NCBI RefSeq assembly: GCF_003854895.1
Contig: NZ_CP033966.1
Span: forward strand, 2,914,001 to 2,978,000
DNA: 64,000 nt
Direction: 5' to 3'
DNA from: Pigmentiphaga sp. H8
Lineage (GTDB): Bacteria > Pseudomonadota > Gammaproteobacteria > Burkholderiales > Burkholderiaceae_B
Every line of letters begins with the position of its first letter. Position 1 is the stretch's first letter. The position numbers were made by a program, and so were the translations under genes. The notes under the pieces are model-generated. The model did not search any database and was not told the DNA's origin. It was given only the letters and a program-made list of their open reading frames with translations. This document shows positions 51,032-58,977 of this stretch, piece by piece.

Positions 51032-52048
51032 GTGGATAAATTTCAGGCCATGCAGGTGTTCACGCGCGTCGTCGAAGCCAACAGCTTCACCCTGGCGGCC
51101 GACAACCTCGGCTTGCCGCGCGCCACCGTCAGCACCACCATCCGCAATCTCGAACGCGCGCTGCAGGTCCGGCTGCTGAACCGGACCACCCGCAAGATCA
51201 GCCTCACGCCCGACGGCGCCTCGTACTACGAGCGCTGCATACGGCTGCTGGCCGACCTGGAGGAGGCCGAGACCTCGTTTCGAGACGTCGCGCGCCGGCC
51301 TCGCGGCCGGCTGCGCATCGATACGCCGGCCTCGATCGGCCGTTCCATCCTGATTCCGTCGCTGTGCGAATTCCATGAGCGCTACCCGGACATCGAGCTG
51401 GTGATAGGCATGAGCGATCGCCCGGTCGACCTGGTCCAGGAAGCCGTGGACTGCGCCATCCGCGTCGGCGAGCTGCAGGACTCCTCCATGGTGGCCCGGC
51501 GCATCGGCACCTTCGAGAGCCTGACCTGCGCCGCGCCCTCCTACCTCGAAGCCTATGGCGAGCCGCGCACGCTCCGGGACCTGGAGCGCCACCACGCGGT
51601 CCATTATTTCTCCGCCCGCACCGGCCGCACCATCGACTGGGATTTCGTCGTGGACGGCGTCTCCACCGAGGTCAAGGTCAAGGGCATCGTTTCGGTCAAC
51701 GATTCGGACGCCTACGTGGCCTGCGGCCTGCAAGGCTTCGGCCTCATCCAGCCCGCCCGCTACATGGTGCGGCCGCACCTGGAGTCCGGCCTGCTGCGCG
51801 AGGTGCTGACCGACTGGAAGCCTTCCCCCATGCCGATCTCGGTGGTCTACCTGCACAACCGGCACCTGTCGCCCAAGGTTCGGGCCTTCGTCGACTGGGT
51901 CAGCGAACTGTTCGGCCGGTGCCCGCTGCTGGGCGGCGAGTGCCACACGGACGAGATGCCGCAGGAATGCGAGTTCGCCTGCCAGCCCAGCGGCCATACG
52001 GTCCGGTCTGTGATCGAACAGCACAACCTGGCCGAAAGCGTCTTCTAA
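51032..52048 (+). CDS. LysR-family regulator with Cys-rich C-terminal tail
   Basis: A 338-residue regulator from a GTG at 51032 with AGGAG six bases upstream. The helix-turn-helix is in MQVFTRVVEANSFTLAADNLGLPRATVSTTIRNLERAL, followed by RTTRKISLTPDGASYYERC. The effector domain is of the CrgA/DsdC-like branch (GRLRIDTPASIGRSILIPSL). Unlike usual LysR proteins, which end near residue 300, it has a tail with Cys297, 304, 313 and 317 (C-x6-C-x8-C-x3-C) plus nearby His. It is divergent from the MexE-like gene and is probably its activator or repressor. Confidence 0.92.
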   Translation: MDKFQAMQVFTRVVEANSFTLAADNLGLPRATVSTTIRNLERALQVRLLNRTTRKISLTPDGASYYERCIRLLADLEEAETSFRDVARRPRGRLRIDTPASIGRSILIPSLCEFHERYPDIELVIGMSDRPVDLVQEAVDCAIRVGELQDSSMVARRIGTFESLTCAAPSYLEAYGEPRTLRDLERHHAVHYFSARTGRTIDWDFVVDGVSTEVKVKGIVSVNDSDAYVACGLQGFGLIQPARYMVRPHLESGLLREVLTDWKPSPMPISVVYLHNRHLSPKVRAFVDWVSELFGRCPLLGGECHTDEMPQECEFACQPSGHTVRSVIEQHNLAESVF

Positions 52049-52068
52049 GGCCCCTTGGCCGGTCGACC

Positions 52069-53799
52069 CTAGCCCCGGGCGCGGCCCTTGCCCACCCGGG
52101 CCTCCAGCGCCGCGCGGCAAGGCGCGAGCAGATCCAGCTGCTGCTTGTACACGCCCGTGCGTACCTCGAACATGCCCAGGAAGGAATGGAACAGGTTGTC
52201 GTGGCTGTAGGGCTCGTCGCGGCGGGCGGCCAGGCAGGCCGTGTCCACGCCCCAGTCGCGCGCCGCGCCGGGCGACATCCACATCACCATGGGCACGTGG
52301 GTCTGGGCGCGCGGCGCGATCGCATACGGCGCCGCGTGCAGGTAAAGGCCGTTCTCGCCCAGCGATTCCCCATGGTCGGACACGTAGACCATGGCCGTAT
52401 CCCGCGTGGCGGCCTGCTTCTGCAACAGGCCAACGACCTGTGCCAGGAAGTAGTCGGTGTAGAGGATGGAGTTGTCATAGGCGTTGACCAGCGTTTCCTT
52501 GGGGCAATCGCCCAGCTGGTTGATGCGGCAGACCGGCTTGAAGCGCTCGAACTCCGGCGGGTAGCGCCGGTAGTAGGCCGGCCCGTGGCTGCCCATGGTG
52601 TGCAGCACGATGAAGGCGTCGCCCTGGTGGGCGTCCATATAGGCGGACAGGCCCTCCAGCAAGGCCTCGTCGCGGCAGCCCTCGGCATCGCAATGGGGAT
52701 GGCGGGGCTTGCCCATGACGCTGTCGTTGGGCACGCGCAGGCAGGTGCCCTTGCAGTCGCTGTTGTTCTCGCGCCAGTAGACCGCCACGCCGGCCCGCTG
52801 GAGCACGTCCAGCAAGCCCTCGCGCGTCTTGGCCGCGCGGTCCGAATAACCCATCCGGCCCAGGTCCGAGAACATGCAGGGCACCGACACCGCCGTGGAG
52901 GTCCCGCATGACGAGACATTGGAGAAATTGAGTACGCCCAGGCGCGACAGCTCCGGCGTCGTATCGCGCGCATAGCCGTTGAGCCCGAAGTGGTCCGCGC
53001 GCGCCGTCTCGCCCACCACGAACACCACCAGGGACTTGCGGGGCCGCGCCGAGGCGCCCGCCGAACGGGTAGCGTCCAGGCCGATGGGCGCCACGACCAG
53101 GGCGGCTTCCTTGCTCCCCCAGCGCTGGCGCGCGTACTTGCCCAGCGCGTACAGATAGCTCGTGGGATTGATCTTCTGCGTCACCTGCCGGTGCTCGCGG
53201 AACAGCGGCGCATACACCGAATAGAAACCGCCCAGCATCGCCAGTCCCGTCACCAGGCAGGCCGCGGCCACCAGCAGGCGGGCCGCCACGCCCCGCGCGC
53301 CCGTCGCGTACTCCACGCGCAGGCGCCACAGCCCCGCCACCGGCAGCACGCCCAGCACCAGCAGATAGCCCAGCAGCCCCGGACTCAGCAAGGCGCTGGC
53401 CTCGCTCACGTCGGTCTCGGCCAGGTTCTGCACCATCACGTTGTCGATCGCGATGCCGTAGGTGCACATGAAATAAGCCGCCACGGCGGAAACCGGCAAC
53501 AGCAGCGTCAGCAGCGGCTTGAACACGGCCCTGAACGAGCACAGCGTCAGCAGCGCCCCGAACGCCGACCACATCAGGATGGCGAACGACAGATAGAAGA
53601 CGGCCGAGCCCGTGCCGTTCCAGGGAACGATGCGCAGGATCTCGCGCCAGACCGCGACGTTGTAGAAAAGCATCAACCCGGCGGCGATGGCGAGCGCCAG
53701 CCGCGTGCTGCTTCGAAGTCCCCAGCCGCGATCCCGGCCGGCCAGGAGCAGGCCCCAAATGAACGTCCCCGAGCGACGCTCGTGCAGTACGGAAGACAA
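52069..53799 (-). CDS. eptA: Lipid A phosphoethanolamine transferase
   Basis: A 576-residue inner-membrane enzyme of the EptA/MCR family. Five N-terminal helices (LALAIAAGLMLFYNVAVW onward) precede a periplasmic sulfatase-like domain. Zinc/nucleophile residues are Glu264 (VVGETARADHFG) and Thr300 (SCGTSTAVSVPCMFS), with SDHGESLGE later. The enzyme moves phosphoethanolamine from phosphatidylethanolamine to lipid A, which lowers polymyxin binding. The frame is open to ATG 53847, but that codon lies in the regulatory repeats and lacks a ribosome site. TTG 53799 has GGGAG seven bases upstream, so I chose it. The gene diverges from the MarR-FUSC operon. Confidence 0.92.
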   Translation of the reverse strand: MSSVLHERRSGTFIWGLLLAGRDRGWGLRSSTRLALAIAAGLMLFYNVAVWREILRIVPWNGTGSAVFYLSFAILMWSAFGALLTLCSFRAVFKPLLTLLLPVSAVAAYFMCTYGIAIDNVMVQNLAETDVSEASALLSPGLLGYLLVLGVLPVAGLWRLRVEYATGARGVAARLLVAAACLVTGLAMLGGFYSVYAPLFREHRQVTQKINPTSYLYALGKYARQRWGSKEAALVVAPIGLDATRSAGASARPRKSLVVFVVGETARADHFGLNGYARDTTPELSRLGVLNFSNVSSCGTSTAVSVPCMFSDLGRMGYSDRAAKTREGLLDVLQRAGVAVYWRENNSDCKGTCLRVPNDSVMGKPRHPHCDAEGCRDEALLEGLSAYMDAHQGDAFIVLHTMGSHGPAYYRRYPPEFERFKPVCRINQLGDCPKETLVNAYDNSILYTDYFLAQVVGLLQKQAATRDTAMVYVSDHGESLGENGLYLHAAPYAIAPRAQTHVPMVMWMSPGAARDWGVDTACLAARRDEPYSHDNLFHSFLGMFEVRTGVYKQQLDLLAPCRAALEARVGKGRARG

Positions 53800-53830
53800 A
53801 CCGGTGCTCCCTTGAAGCAATGCCGGCAAG

Positions 53831-53884
53831 ACTATCGGGGGCGCCATCGAATAAACGTCGAAAGCTTGTCGAATTTTTGTCGAA
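53831..53884 (-). promoter_or_regulatory. Four direct repeats at 11-bp spacing and predicted eptA promoter
   Basis: On the plus strand ATCGAA (53846), GTCGAA (53857), GTCGAA (53868) and GTCGAA (53879) start exactly 11 bases apart. Read toward eptA this is TTCGAC-N5 repeated, ending in TTCGAT. A -10-like GATAGT follows on the minus strand (53831-53836), 32 bases upstream of TTG 53799. Head-to-tail repeats one helical turn apart are how OmpR/PhoB-class regulators such as PmrA bind. The repeat unit here is not the known PmrA sequence. Confidence 0.65.
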
Positions 53885-53892
53885 TCGACAAA
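53876..53892. promoter_or_regulatory. 17-bp palindrome, candidate MarR operator
   Basis: TTTGTCGA-A-TCGACAAA has perfect 8-base arms. It ends three bases before the predicted -35 of marR and includes the last direct repeat of the eptA array. A MarR dimer here could affect both divergent genes. Confidence 0.55.
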
Positions 53893-53895
53893 TTG

Positions 53896-53925
53896 TTCAC
53901 ATACAAATAGTTTGCATGCTAATAT
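53896..53925 (+). promoter_or_regulatory. Predicted marR promoter giving a leaderless mRNA
   Basis: TTCACA (53896-53901) and TAATAT (53920-53925) are 18 bases apart. The marR ATG is at 53931, only five bases after the -10, about where transcription should begin. No Shine-Dalgarno precedes the ATG, which agrees with leaderless translation. Confidence 0.5.
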
Positions 53926-53930
53926 TTTGC

Positions 53931-54401
53931 ATGGACAAAATTGACAAACAGCTCGCCACCCTGACCATGGCCCTGGGCCGCACGGCTCGGGCCTACAAAT
54001 CCGCGGCCGACACCTTGACCGCGGATTTCGGCCTGTCCCAGGCCACCGCCTGGCCGGTGGTGATGATCGGCCGCCTGGGCGACGGCGCCCGCCCCGGCGC
54101 CGTCGCCGACGCGCTGGGCATCGAGCCCTCGTCGGTGGTGCGCGTCATCGACCGCGTGGTCGAGCTGGGCCTGGTCGAGCGCCGCGAAGACGCTTCCGAC
54201 CGCCGCGCCAAGTCCCTGTATCTCACGGCCGCCGGCCGGCAGTGCGCCGACCGGGTCGAAGCCGCCCTCATCCCCTTCCGCCGCGCCCTGTTCGCCGGCA
54301 GGAGCAAGGACGACATCGAAGCCTGCCTGCGCACGCTGGAAGGCTTGCAGACCGCGATCGAACAACTCGCCCAGGAAGCCGGTCCCGCGTCGTCCTCATG
54401 A
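53931..54401 (+). CDS. MarR-family transcriptional regulator of the FUSC efflux operon
   Basis: A 156-residue winged-helix regulator: LSQATAWPVVMIGRLGDGARPGAVADALGIEPSSVVRVIDRVVELGLVERREDASDRRAKSLYLTAAG. The D-R-R-A-K wing is typical. It starts at ATG 53931 (MDKIDKQLA); ATG 53916 in frame is an alternative, but it would precede the predicted -10. The stop overlaps the FUSC gene by four bases, so it is the first gene of the operon and likely its repressor. A ligand-binding pocket is expected for an aromatic acid, by analogy with MarR proteins beside FUSC pumps. Confidence 0.9.
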   Translation: MDKIDKQLATLTMALGRTARAYKSAADTLTADFGLSQATAWPVVMIGRLGDGARPGAVADALGIEPSSVVRVIDRVVELGLVERREDASDRRAKSLYLTAAGRQCADRVEAALIPFRRALFAGRSKDDIEACLRTLEGLQTAIEQLAQEAGPASSS

Positions 54402-56449
54402 AGCTCCCCACCCTTTCCGAAACGCTGTTCTCGCTCAAGAGCTACGCCGCCGCGGTCCTCGCCTTGTATCTCGCGATGCGCATGGGCCTGCCGCGTCCGT
54501 TCTGGGCCATGACCACCGCCTACGTGGTCAGCAGCCCGCTGGCCGGCGCGGTGCGCTCCAAGGCGGTCTACCGTGTCACCGGCACCACGCTGGGGTCGGC
54601 CATGGCCCTGGCCGCCGTGCCGCTCCTGGCCAACGCGCCGGAACTGCTGTCGCTCGCATTCGCGCTGTGGGTGGGGTTGTGCCTGTACATCTCGCTGCTC
54701 GATCGCACGCCCAGGTCCTATCTTTTCATGCTGGCGGGCTACACCGCCGCGCTGATCGGCTTTCCCGCCGTCACGCAGCCCGAACAGATCTTCGACATCT
54801 CGCTGGCCCGCGTCGAGGAGATCCTGCTGGGCATCACCTGCGCCACGCTCATCCACAGCCTGGTCATGCCGCAGGGCATCGGTCCCGTCCTCGTCTCCCG
54901 CGTGCAGCGCGCCTACGACGACGCCCAGCGCTGGATCGCCGACACGCTGGGCGGCAAGTCAGACGCCGGCCAGCTGGACCGCCGCAAGCTGGCCGCCGAC
55001 GTCACCGACCTGCGGCTGATGGCGACCCACCTGCCCTTCGACACCTCGCACCTGCGCTGGACCTCGAATGCCATCCACGCCGTGCAGGACCGCATCTCGC
55101 TGATGATGCCGCTGATGTCCGCCATCGAAGACCGCCTGGCCGTGCTGCGCGAGATGCCCGCCGGCCTGGCGCGCCGCTGGGAAACGGTGATGCGGGACGT
55201 GGCCGCGTGGACCGGGGATCCCCAGCCCCGGGACCCGGTGCGGCTGGCCGGACTGGTGCGGGCCATCGACGCGAACCACCCCGCGGTCTCGCCGGACATG
55301 GGCTGGCGCGACATGGTCGAACTCAGCCTGGGCTCGCGCCTGAAGGCCCTGATCCATGCCTACGCCGATTCCAGCGCGCTGCGCACGCATATCGAGGCGG
55401 GCCTGCACGACGCGCGTTCCGAATCCATCCGCGAACAGCCCAGCTCGCCGCGCGTGCTGCATACCGACCGCGGACTGGCCCTGCTGTCGGCCTTCGCGGC
55501 CACCGTGGCCATCCTGGCCTGCTGCCTGTTCTGGATCGCCACCGCCTGGCAGGCGGGATCGGGCGCGGCGCTGATGGCCGCCATCTTCTGCTGCCTGTTC
55601 GCCACCCTGGACAACCCGGTGCCGGCGATACGGGTGTTCCTGAAGTTCACGCTGCTGTCCATCCCGTGCTCGGCCTTCTACCTGCTGGTCGTGCTGCCGG
55701 CCGTGCACAGCTTCGAGATGCTGGTGCTGACCACCGCGCCGCTGTTCCTCCTGCTGGGCGTCCTGATCGCGCGTCCCCCCACCACCGGCCGCGCGATGGC
55801 CTTCCTGTTCGGCGTCGCGTCGGCGCTGGCCATGCACGACACCCAGACCGCCGATCTCGTTTCCTTCGCCAACAGCATGCTGGCACAGGTGGCGGGCATC
55901 GTGGCCGCCGCCGTCTGCACGCGGCTGTTCCGCACCATCAGCGTCGACCACAGCGCGCTCAGGCTGCTGCGCGCGAACTGGCGGGAACTGGCCGAACTGG
56001 GCCGCGCCGACTCGGCCCGCAACATCGTTGTGACCGAGATCTCGGCCCGCATGCTGGACCGCCTGGCGCTGCTTGCGCCCCGCATGGCGGCCGCCCGCGC
56101 CAATGCCGACCTGCAAGGCGCCGACGTGCTGGCGGACTTGCGCGTGGGCCTGAACATGACGCAGTTGCTGCGCCTGCAGCCCGAACTGGACCGCGAACAG
56201 GTCCGCGTGCGGCCGCTGCTGACCGCGCTGTCCTCGTTCTTCGCCGGCCGGCGCCTGCCCACCCAGCGCCCCGCCCCCGATTTGCTCGCGCGGATCGACG
56301 CCCTGCTGCGCGCCGTGTGCGCGTTGCCGGCTTCAACCGCGCAGCGCGACGCCGTGGCCGCGCTGTGCGGCATCCGCCGCGACCTGCATCCCGATGCCGA
56401 CGATTACCAGCCGGCGTCCCTGTTACCGGAGCCCCGCCATGTTCGCTGA
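54398..56449 (+). CDS. FUSC-family inner-membrane efflux protein (AaeB/fusaric acid resistance type)
   Basis: A 683-residue protein with two blocks of about six helices separated by a soluble part. The first block has AAAVLALYLAMRMGLPRPFWAMTTAYVVSSPLAGAVRSKAVYRVTGTTLGS, the signature of the family. The second block (about 365-520) has TVAILACCLFWIATAW and GAALMAAIFCCLFATLDNP. Members such as AaeB and FusB-like proteins export aromatic carboxylic acids. It overlaps marR (ATGA) and the DUF1656 gene (11 bases). Confidence 0.93.
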   Translation: MKLPTLSETLFSLKSYAAAVLALYLAMRMGLPRPFWAMTTAYVVSSPLAGAVRSKAVYRVTGTTLGSAMALAAVPLLANAPELLSLAFALWVGLCLYISLLDRTPRSYLFMLAGYTAALIGFPAVTQPEQIFDISLARVEEILLGITCATLIHSLVMPQGIGPVLVSRVQRAYDDAQRWIADTLGGKSDAGQLDRRKLAADVTDLRLMATHLPFDTSHLRWTSNAIHAVQDRISLMMPLMSAIEDRLAVLREMPAGLARRWETVMRDVAAWTGDPQPRDPVRLAGLVRAIDANHPAVSPDMGWRDMVELSLGSRLKALIHAYADSSALRTHIEAGLHDARSESIREQPSSPRVLHTDRGLALLSAFAATVAILACCLFWIATAWQAGSGAALMAAIFCCLFATLDNPVPAIRVFLKFTLLSIPCSAFYLLVVLPAVHSFEMLVLTTAPLFLLLGVLIARPPTTGRAMAFLFGVASALAMHDTQTADLVSFANSMLAQVAGIVAAAVCTRLFRTISVDHSALRLLRANWRELAELGRADSARNIVVTEISARMLDRLALLAPRMAAARANADLQGADVLADLRVGLNMTQLLRLQPELDREQVRVRPLLTALSSFFAGRRLPTQRPAPDLLARIDALLRAVCALPASTAQRDAVAALCGIRRDLHPDADDYQPASLLPEPRHVR

Positions 56450-56645
56450 AGTCAATGTCTATGGCCTGTACGTGCCCGCCCTGCTGCTGCTGACTTTCGC
56501 GGCCATCGTCGTGGCACGGCTGCTCGGACACGGGCTGGCCCGCCTCGGGTTCTACCGCCTGGTCTGGCACCCCCCGCTGTTCGACGCCTGCCTGTTCGTC
56601 ATCGTGCTGGCCTGCCTGTCGCTCCTGTTCACTCGCGAGTTCTAA
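56439..56645 (+). CDS. DUF1656 small membrane protein (AaeX-like)
   Basis: A 68-residue protein with two helices (GLYVPALLLLTFAAIVVARLL and LFDACLFVIVLACLSLLF). The N-terminal EVNVYGLYVPALL and the central FYRLVWHPPLFD are marks of DUF1656, whose members sit between the FUSC and HlyD genes of AaeXAB-type pumps. It starts inside the end of the FUSC gene and ends two bases before the adaptor GTG. Confidence 0.92.
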   Translation: MFAEVNVYGLYVPALLLLTFAAIVVARLLGHGLARLGFYRLVWHPPLFDACLFVIVLACLSLLFTREF

Positions 56646-56646
56646 C

Positions 56647-57552
56647 GTGATACCCAAGATTTCATTGCCGGCGCTGGGCCGGTTCGCATTGACCCTGCTG
56701 GTCCTGGCCATCGCCATCGCCGCCGGCTGGACCCTGTGGCAGCGCTACGAGGTACGCCCCTGGACGCGCGACGGCCGCGTGAAGGCCTACGTGGTGCAGG
56801 TCGCGCCCGACGTCACCGGCCCGGTCACCAAGGTAATGGTGCGCGACAACCAGGCCGTCCGCGCCGGACAGGTCCTGTTCGAGATCGACAAGGCCCGCTA
56901 CGAGCTGGCCGTGCGCCAGGCCGAGGCCGCCGTACAGTCGCAGCGCGCGGCACTGGCCCAGGCCACGCGCGAAGTCCGCCGCAACGGCGAACTGGGCGAA
57001 CTGGTCGCCCAGGAAAGCCGCGAACAGGCCCAGTCGCGCACCGAACAACTGCGCGCCGCGCTGGCCCAGGCACAGGCCAGCCTGGACCTGGCGCGACTGA
57101 ACCTGGCGCGCAGCACGGTGGTCTCGCCCGTGAACGGCTACGTGACCAACCTGGACCTGCAAGGCGGCGCCTACGTCACCGCCGGCCATGCCGTCATGGC
57201 GCTGGTCGATCGCGACTCGTTCTACGTCGAAGGCTATTTCGAGGAAAACAAGCTGCCGCGCATCCACGTCGGCGACCAGGCGTCGGTGCTGCTGATGGGT
57301 GCCGGCGAAGCGCTGGAAGGACACGTCGAGAGCTTCTCCGAGGGCATCGCCGACCGCGACCGCAGCACCGCCGCCAACCTGCTGCCCAACGTCAACCCGA
57401 CCTTCAACTGGGTGCGGCTGGCCCAGCGCATTCCGGTGCGCGTGGCCATCGACCGTGTGCCGGACTCGGTCAGGCTGGTGGCCGGCCAGACGGCCACGGT
57501 GGAAGTCCGCGAGCCGCCCGCGCCCCGCCGTCCCGAAGGAGCGGCTTCATGA
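56647..57552 (+). CDS. HlyD-family periplasmic adaptor (AaeA-like)
   Basis: A 301-residue membrane-fusion protein from a GTG at 56647. An N-terminal helix (LTLLVLAIAIAAGWTLW) precedes the lipoyl half KAYVVQVAPDVTGPVTKVMVRDNQAVRAGQVLFEID. A helical hairpin follows, then the second half STVVSPVNGYVTNLDLQGGAYVTAG. VEGYFEENKLPRIHVGD is typical of the AaeA/EmrA branch. It links the FUSC pump to the NodT channel, whose start it overlaps by four bases. Confidence 0.93.
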   Translation: MIPKISLPALGRFALTLLVLAIAIAAGWTLWQRYEVRPWTRDGRVKAYVVQVAPDVTGPVTKVMVRDNQAVRAGQVLFEIDKARYELAVRQAEAAVQSQRAALAQATREVRRNGELGELVAQESREQAQSRTEQLRAALAQAQASLDLARLNLARSTVVSPVNGYVTNLDLQGGAYVTAGHAVMALVDRDSFYVEGYFEENKLPRIHVGDQASVLLMGAGEALEGHVESFSEGIADRDRSTAANLLPNVNPTFNWVRLAQRIPVRVAIDRVPDSVRLVAGQTATVEVREPPAPRRPEGAAS

Positions 57553-58970
57553 AGACCCATGCCTTGCGCGGCCTGGCCGCCGCGCTGCTGACGGCGATGG
57601 CGGCATGCTCGACCGTCGGCCCCGACTACCAGGTTCCCGGCCAGGCCGCGGTCAGGCTCGATGCCGCCAACGGTCCGCTGGCCGGCCTCGCGGCCTCGTC
57701 CGCCCGGTCGGCGCCATTGCCTGCCCACTGGTGGCGCTTGTACGACGACCCGGTGCTGGACGATCTGGTCGGGCAGGCCTTCGCCGCCAATACCGACCTG
57801 CGCGTGGCCGCCGCCAACCTGCAACGCGCCGCCGCCGTCGTCGACGAAGCGGGTGCCGGCCGGCGTCCGAGCGTCTCGGTCAGCGCCGCGCCCGCCTATG
57901 GACGCGCCTCCGGCGCAGCCAAGGGCGTGCCCTATGCCCTGCCCGACATCGGCACCTACGACGCGGGCGCCGCCGTGTCCTATCAGGTCGACCTGTTCGG
58001 CAAGCTCTCGCGCGGCCTGGAGGCCGCCCATGCCGACGCCGATGCCGCCCAGGCCGCCTACGACCTGGCTCGCGTCAACGTCGCCGCAGGCACGGTGCGT
58101 GCCTATGCCGACACCTGCGCCGCCGGGCAGCAACTGGACGTGGCCCGCCATTCCATCGTGCTGCAGGAACGGTTCGCCGATCTCACCCGCAAGCGCGCCG
58201 GCATGGGCCGGGGGACCTCGCTGGACGTCAGTCGCGCCCAGGGCCAGCTCGAACAGTTGCGGGCGGCCGTGCCGCCGCTGGAAGCGCAACGCGCCACCGC
58301 GCTCTACCGGCTGGCCGTCCTGGTGGGCAAGGTGCCGGGTTCGATGCCCGCTTCCCTGGCCACGTGTCACGCGCCGCCCACCCTGCGCGATCCCGTCCCC
58401 GTGGGCGATGGCGCGGCGCTGCTGCGCCGGCGGCCCGACATCCGCCAGGCCGAGCGTTCGCTGGCCGCCGCCACCGCCCGCATAGGCGTGGCCACGGCCG
58501 AGCTGTATCCCAGCATCTCGCTGGGCCTGTCGGCCGGCAGCACCGGCACGCTCTCGCGCTTGGGCGCCGACAACAGCTTGCGCTGGAGCCTGGGGCCGCT
58601 CATCTCCTGGAGCCTGCCCAACACCGGCCTGGCGCGCAGCCATATCGAACAGGCCGAGGCAGGCAGCGCGGCGGCGCTGGCCCGCTTCGACGCCGCGGTG
58701 CTGAACGCGCTGCGCGAGACCTCCAGCGCGCTGACCGTCTATGCCCGGGACCTGGACCGGACCGACGCGCTGCGCGCCGCCCGCGACCGCAACCGCGAGG
58801 CCGCCGAACAGGCGCGCACGCTGTACCGCCTGGGGCGTACCGATTTCCTGACGGCGCTGGACGCCGACCGCACCCTGGCCGGTTCGGAAAGCGCGCTGAC
58901 CGCCGCGCAAGGACAACTGGCCGCCGACCAGGCGGCGCTGTTCCTGGCGCTGGGCGGCGGCTGGGAATAA
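57549..58970 (+). CDS. Efflux outer-membrane lipoprotein (NodT family) of the FUSC pump
   Basis: A 473-residue channel protein with a lipoprotein signal (MKTHALRGLAAALLTAMAAC, lipobox MAAC at Cys20). OEP repeats contain YQVDLFGKLSRGLEAAHADADAAQAAYD and LRRRPDIRQAERSLAAATARIGVATAELYPSISLGLSAG. It is the last gene of the marR-FUSC operon and the second NodT-type channel in the window; the first serves the RND pump. The stop is 7 bases from the convergent aspartate decarboxylase stop. Confidence 0.92.
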   Translation: MKTHALRGLAAALLTAMAACSTVGPDYQVPGQAAVRLDAANGPLAGLAASSARSAPLPAHWWRLYDDPVLDDLVGQAFAANTDLRVAAANLQRAAAVVDEAGAGRRPSVSVSAAPAYGRASGAAKGVPYALPDIGTYDAGAAVSYQVDLFGKLSRGLEAAHADADAAQAAYDLARVNVAAGTVRAYADTCAAGQQLDVARHSIVLQERFADLTRKRAGMGRGTSLDVSRAQGQLEQLRAAVPPLEAQRATALYRLAVLVGKVPGSMPASLATCHAPPTLRDPVPVGDGAALLRRRPDIRQAERSLAAATARIGVATAELYPSISLGLSAGSTGTLSRLGADNSLRWSLGPLISWSLPNTGLARSHIEQAEAGSAAALARFDAAVLNALRETSSALTVYARDLDRTDALRAARDRNREAAEQARTLYRLGRTDFLTALDADRTLAGSESALTAAQGQLAADQAALFLALGGGWE

Positions 58971-58977
58971 CGGCCAG

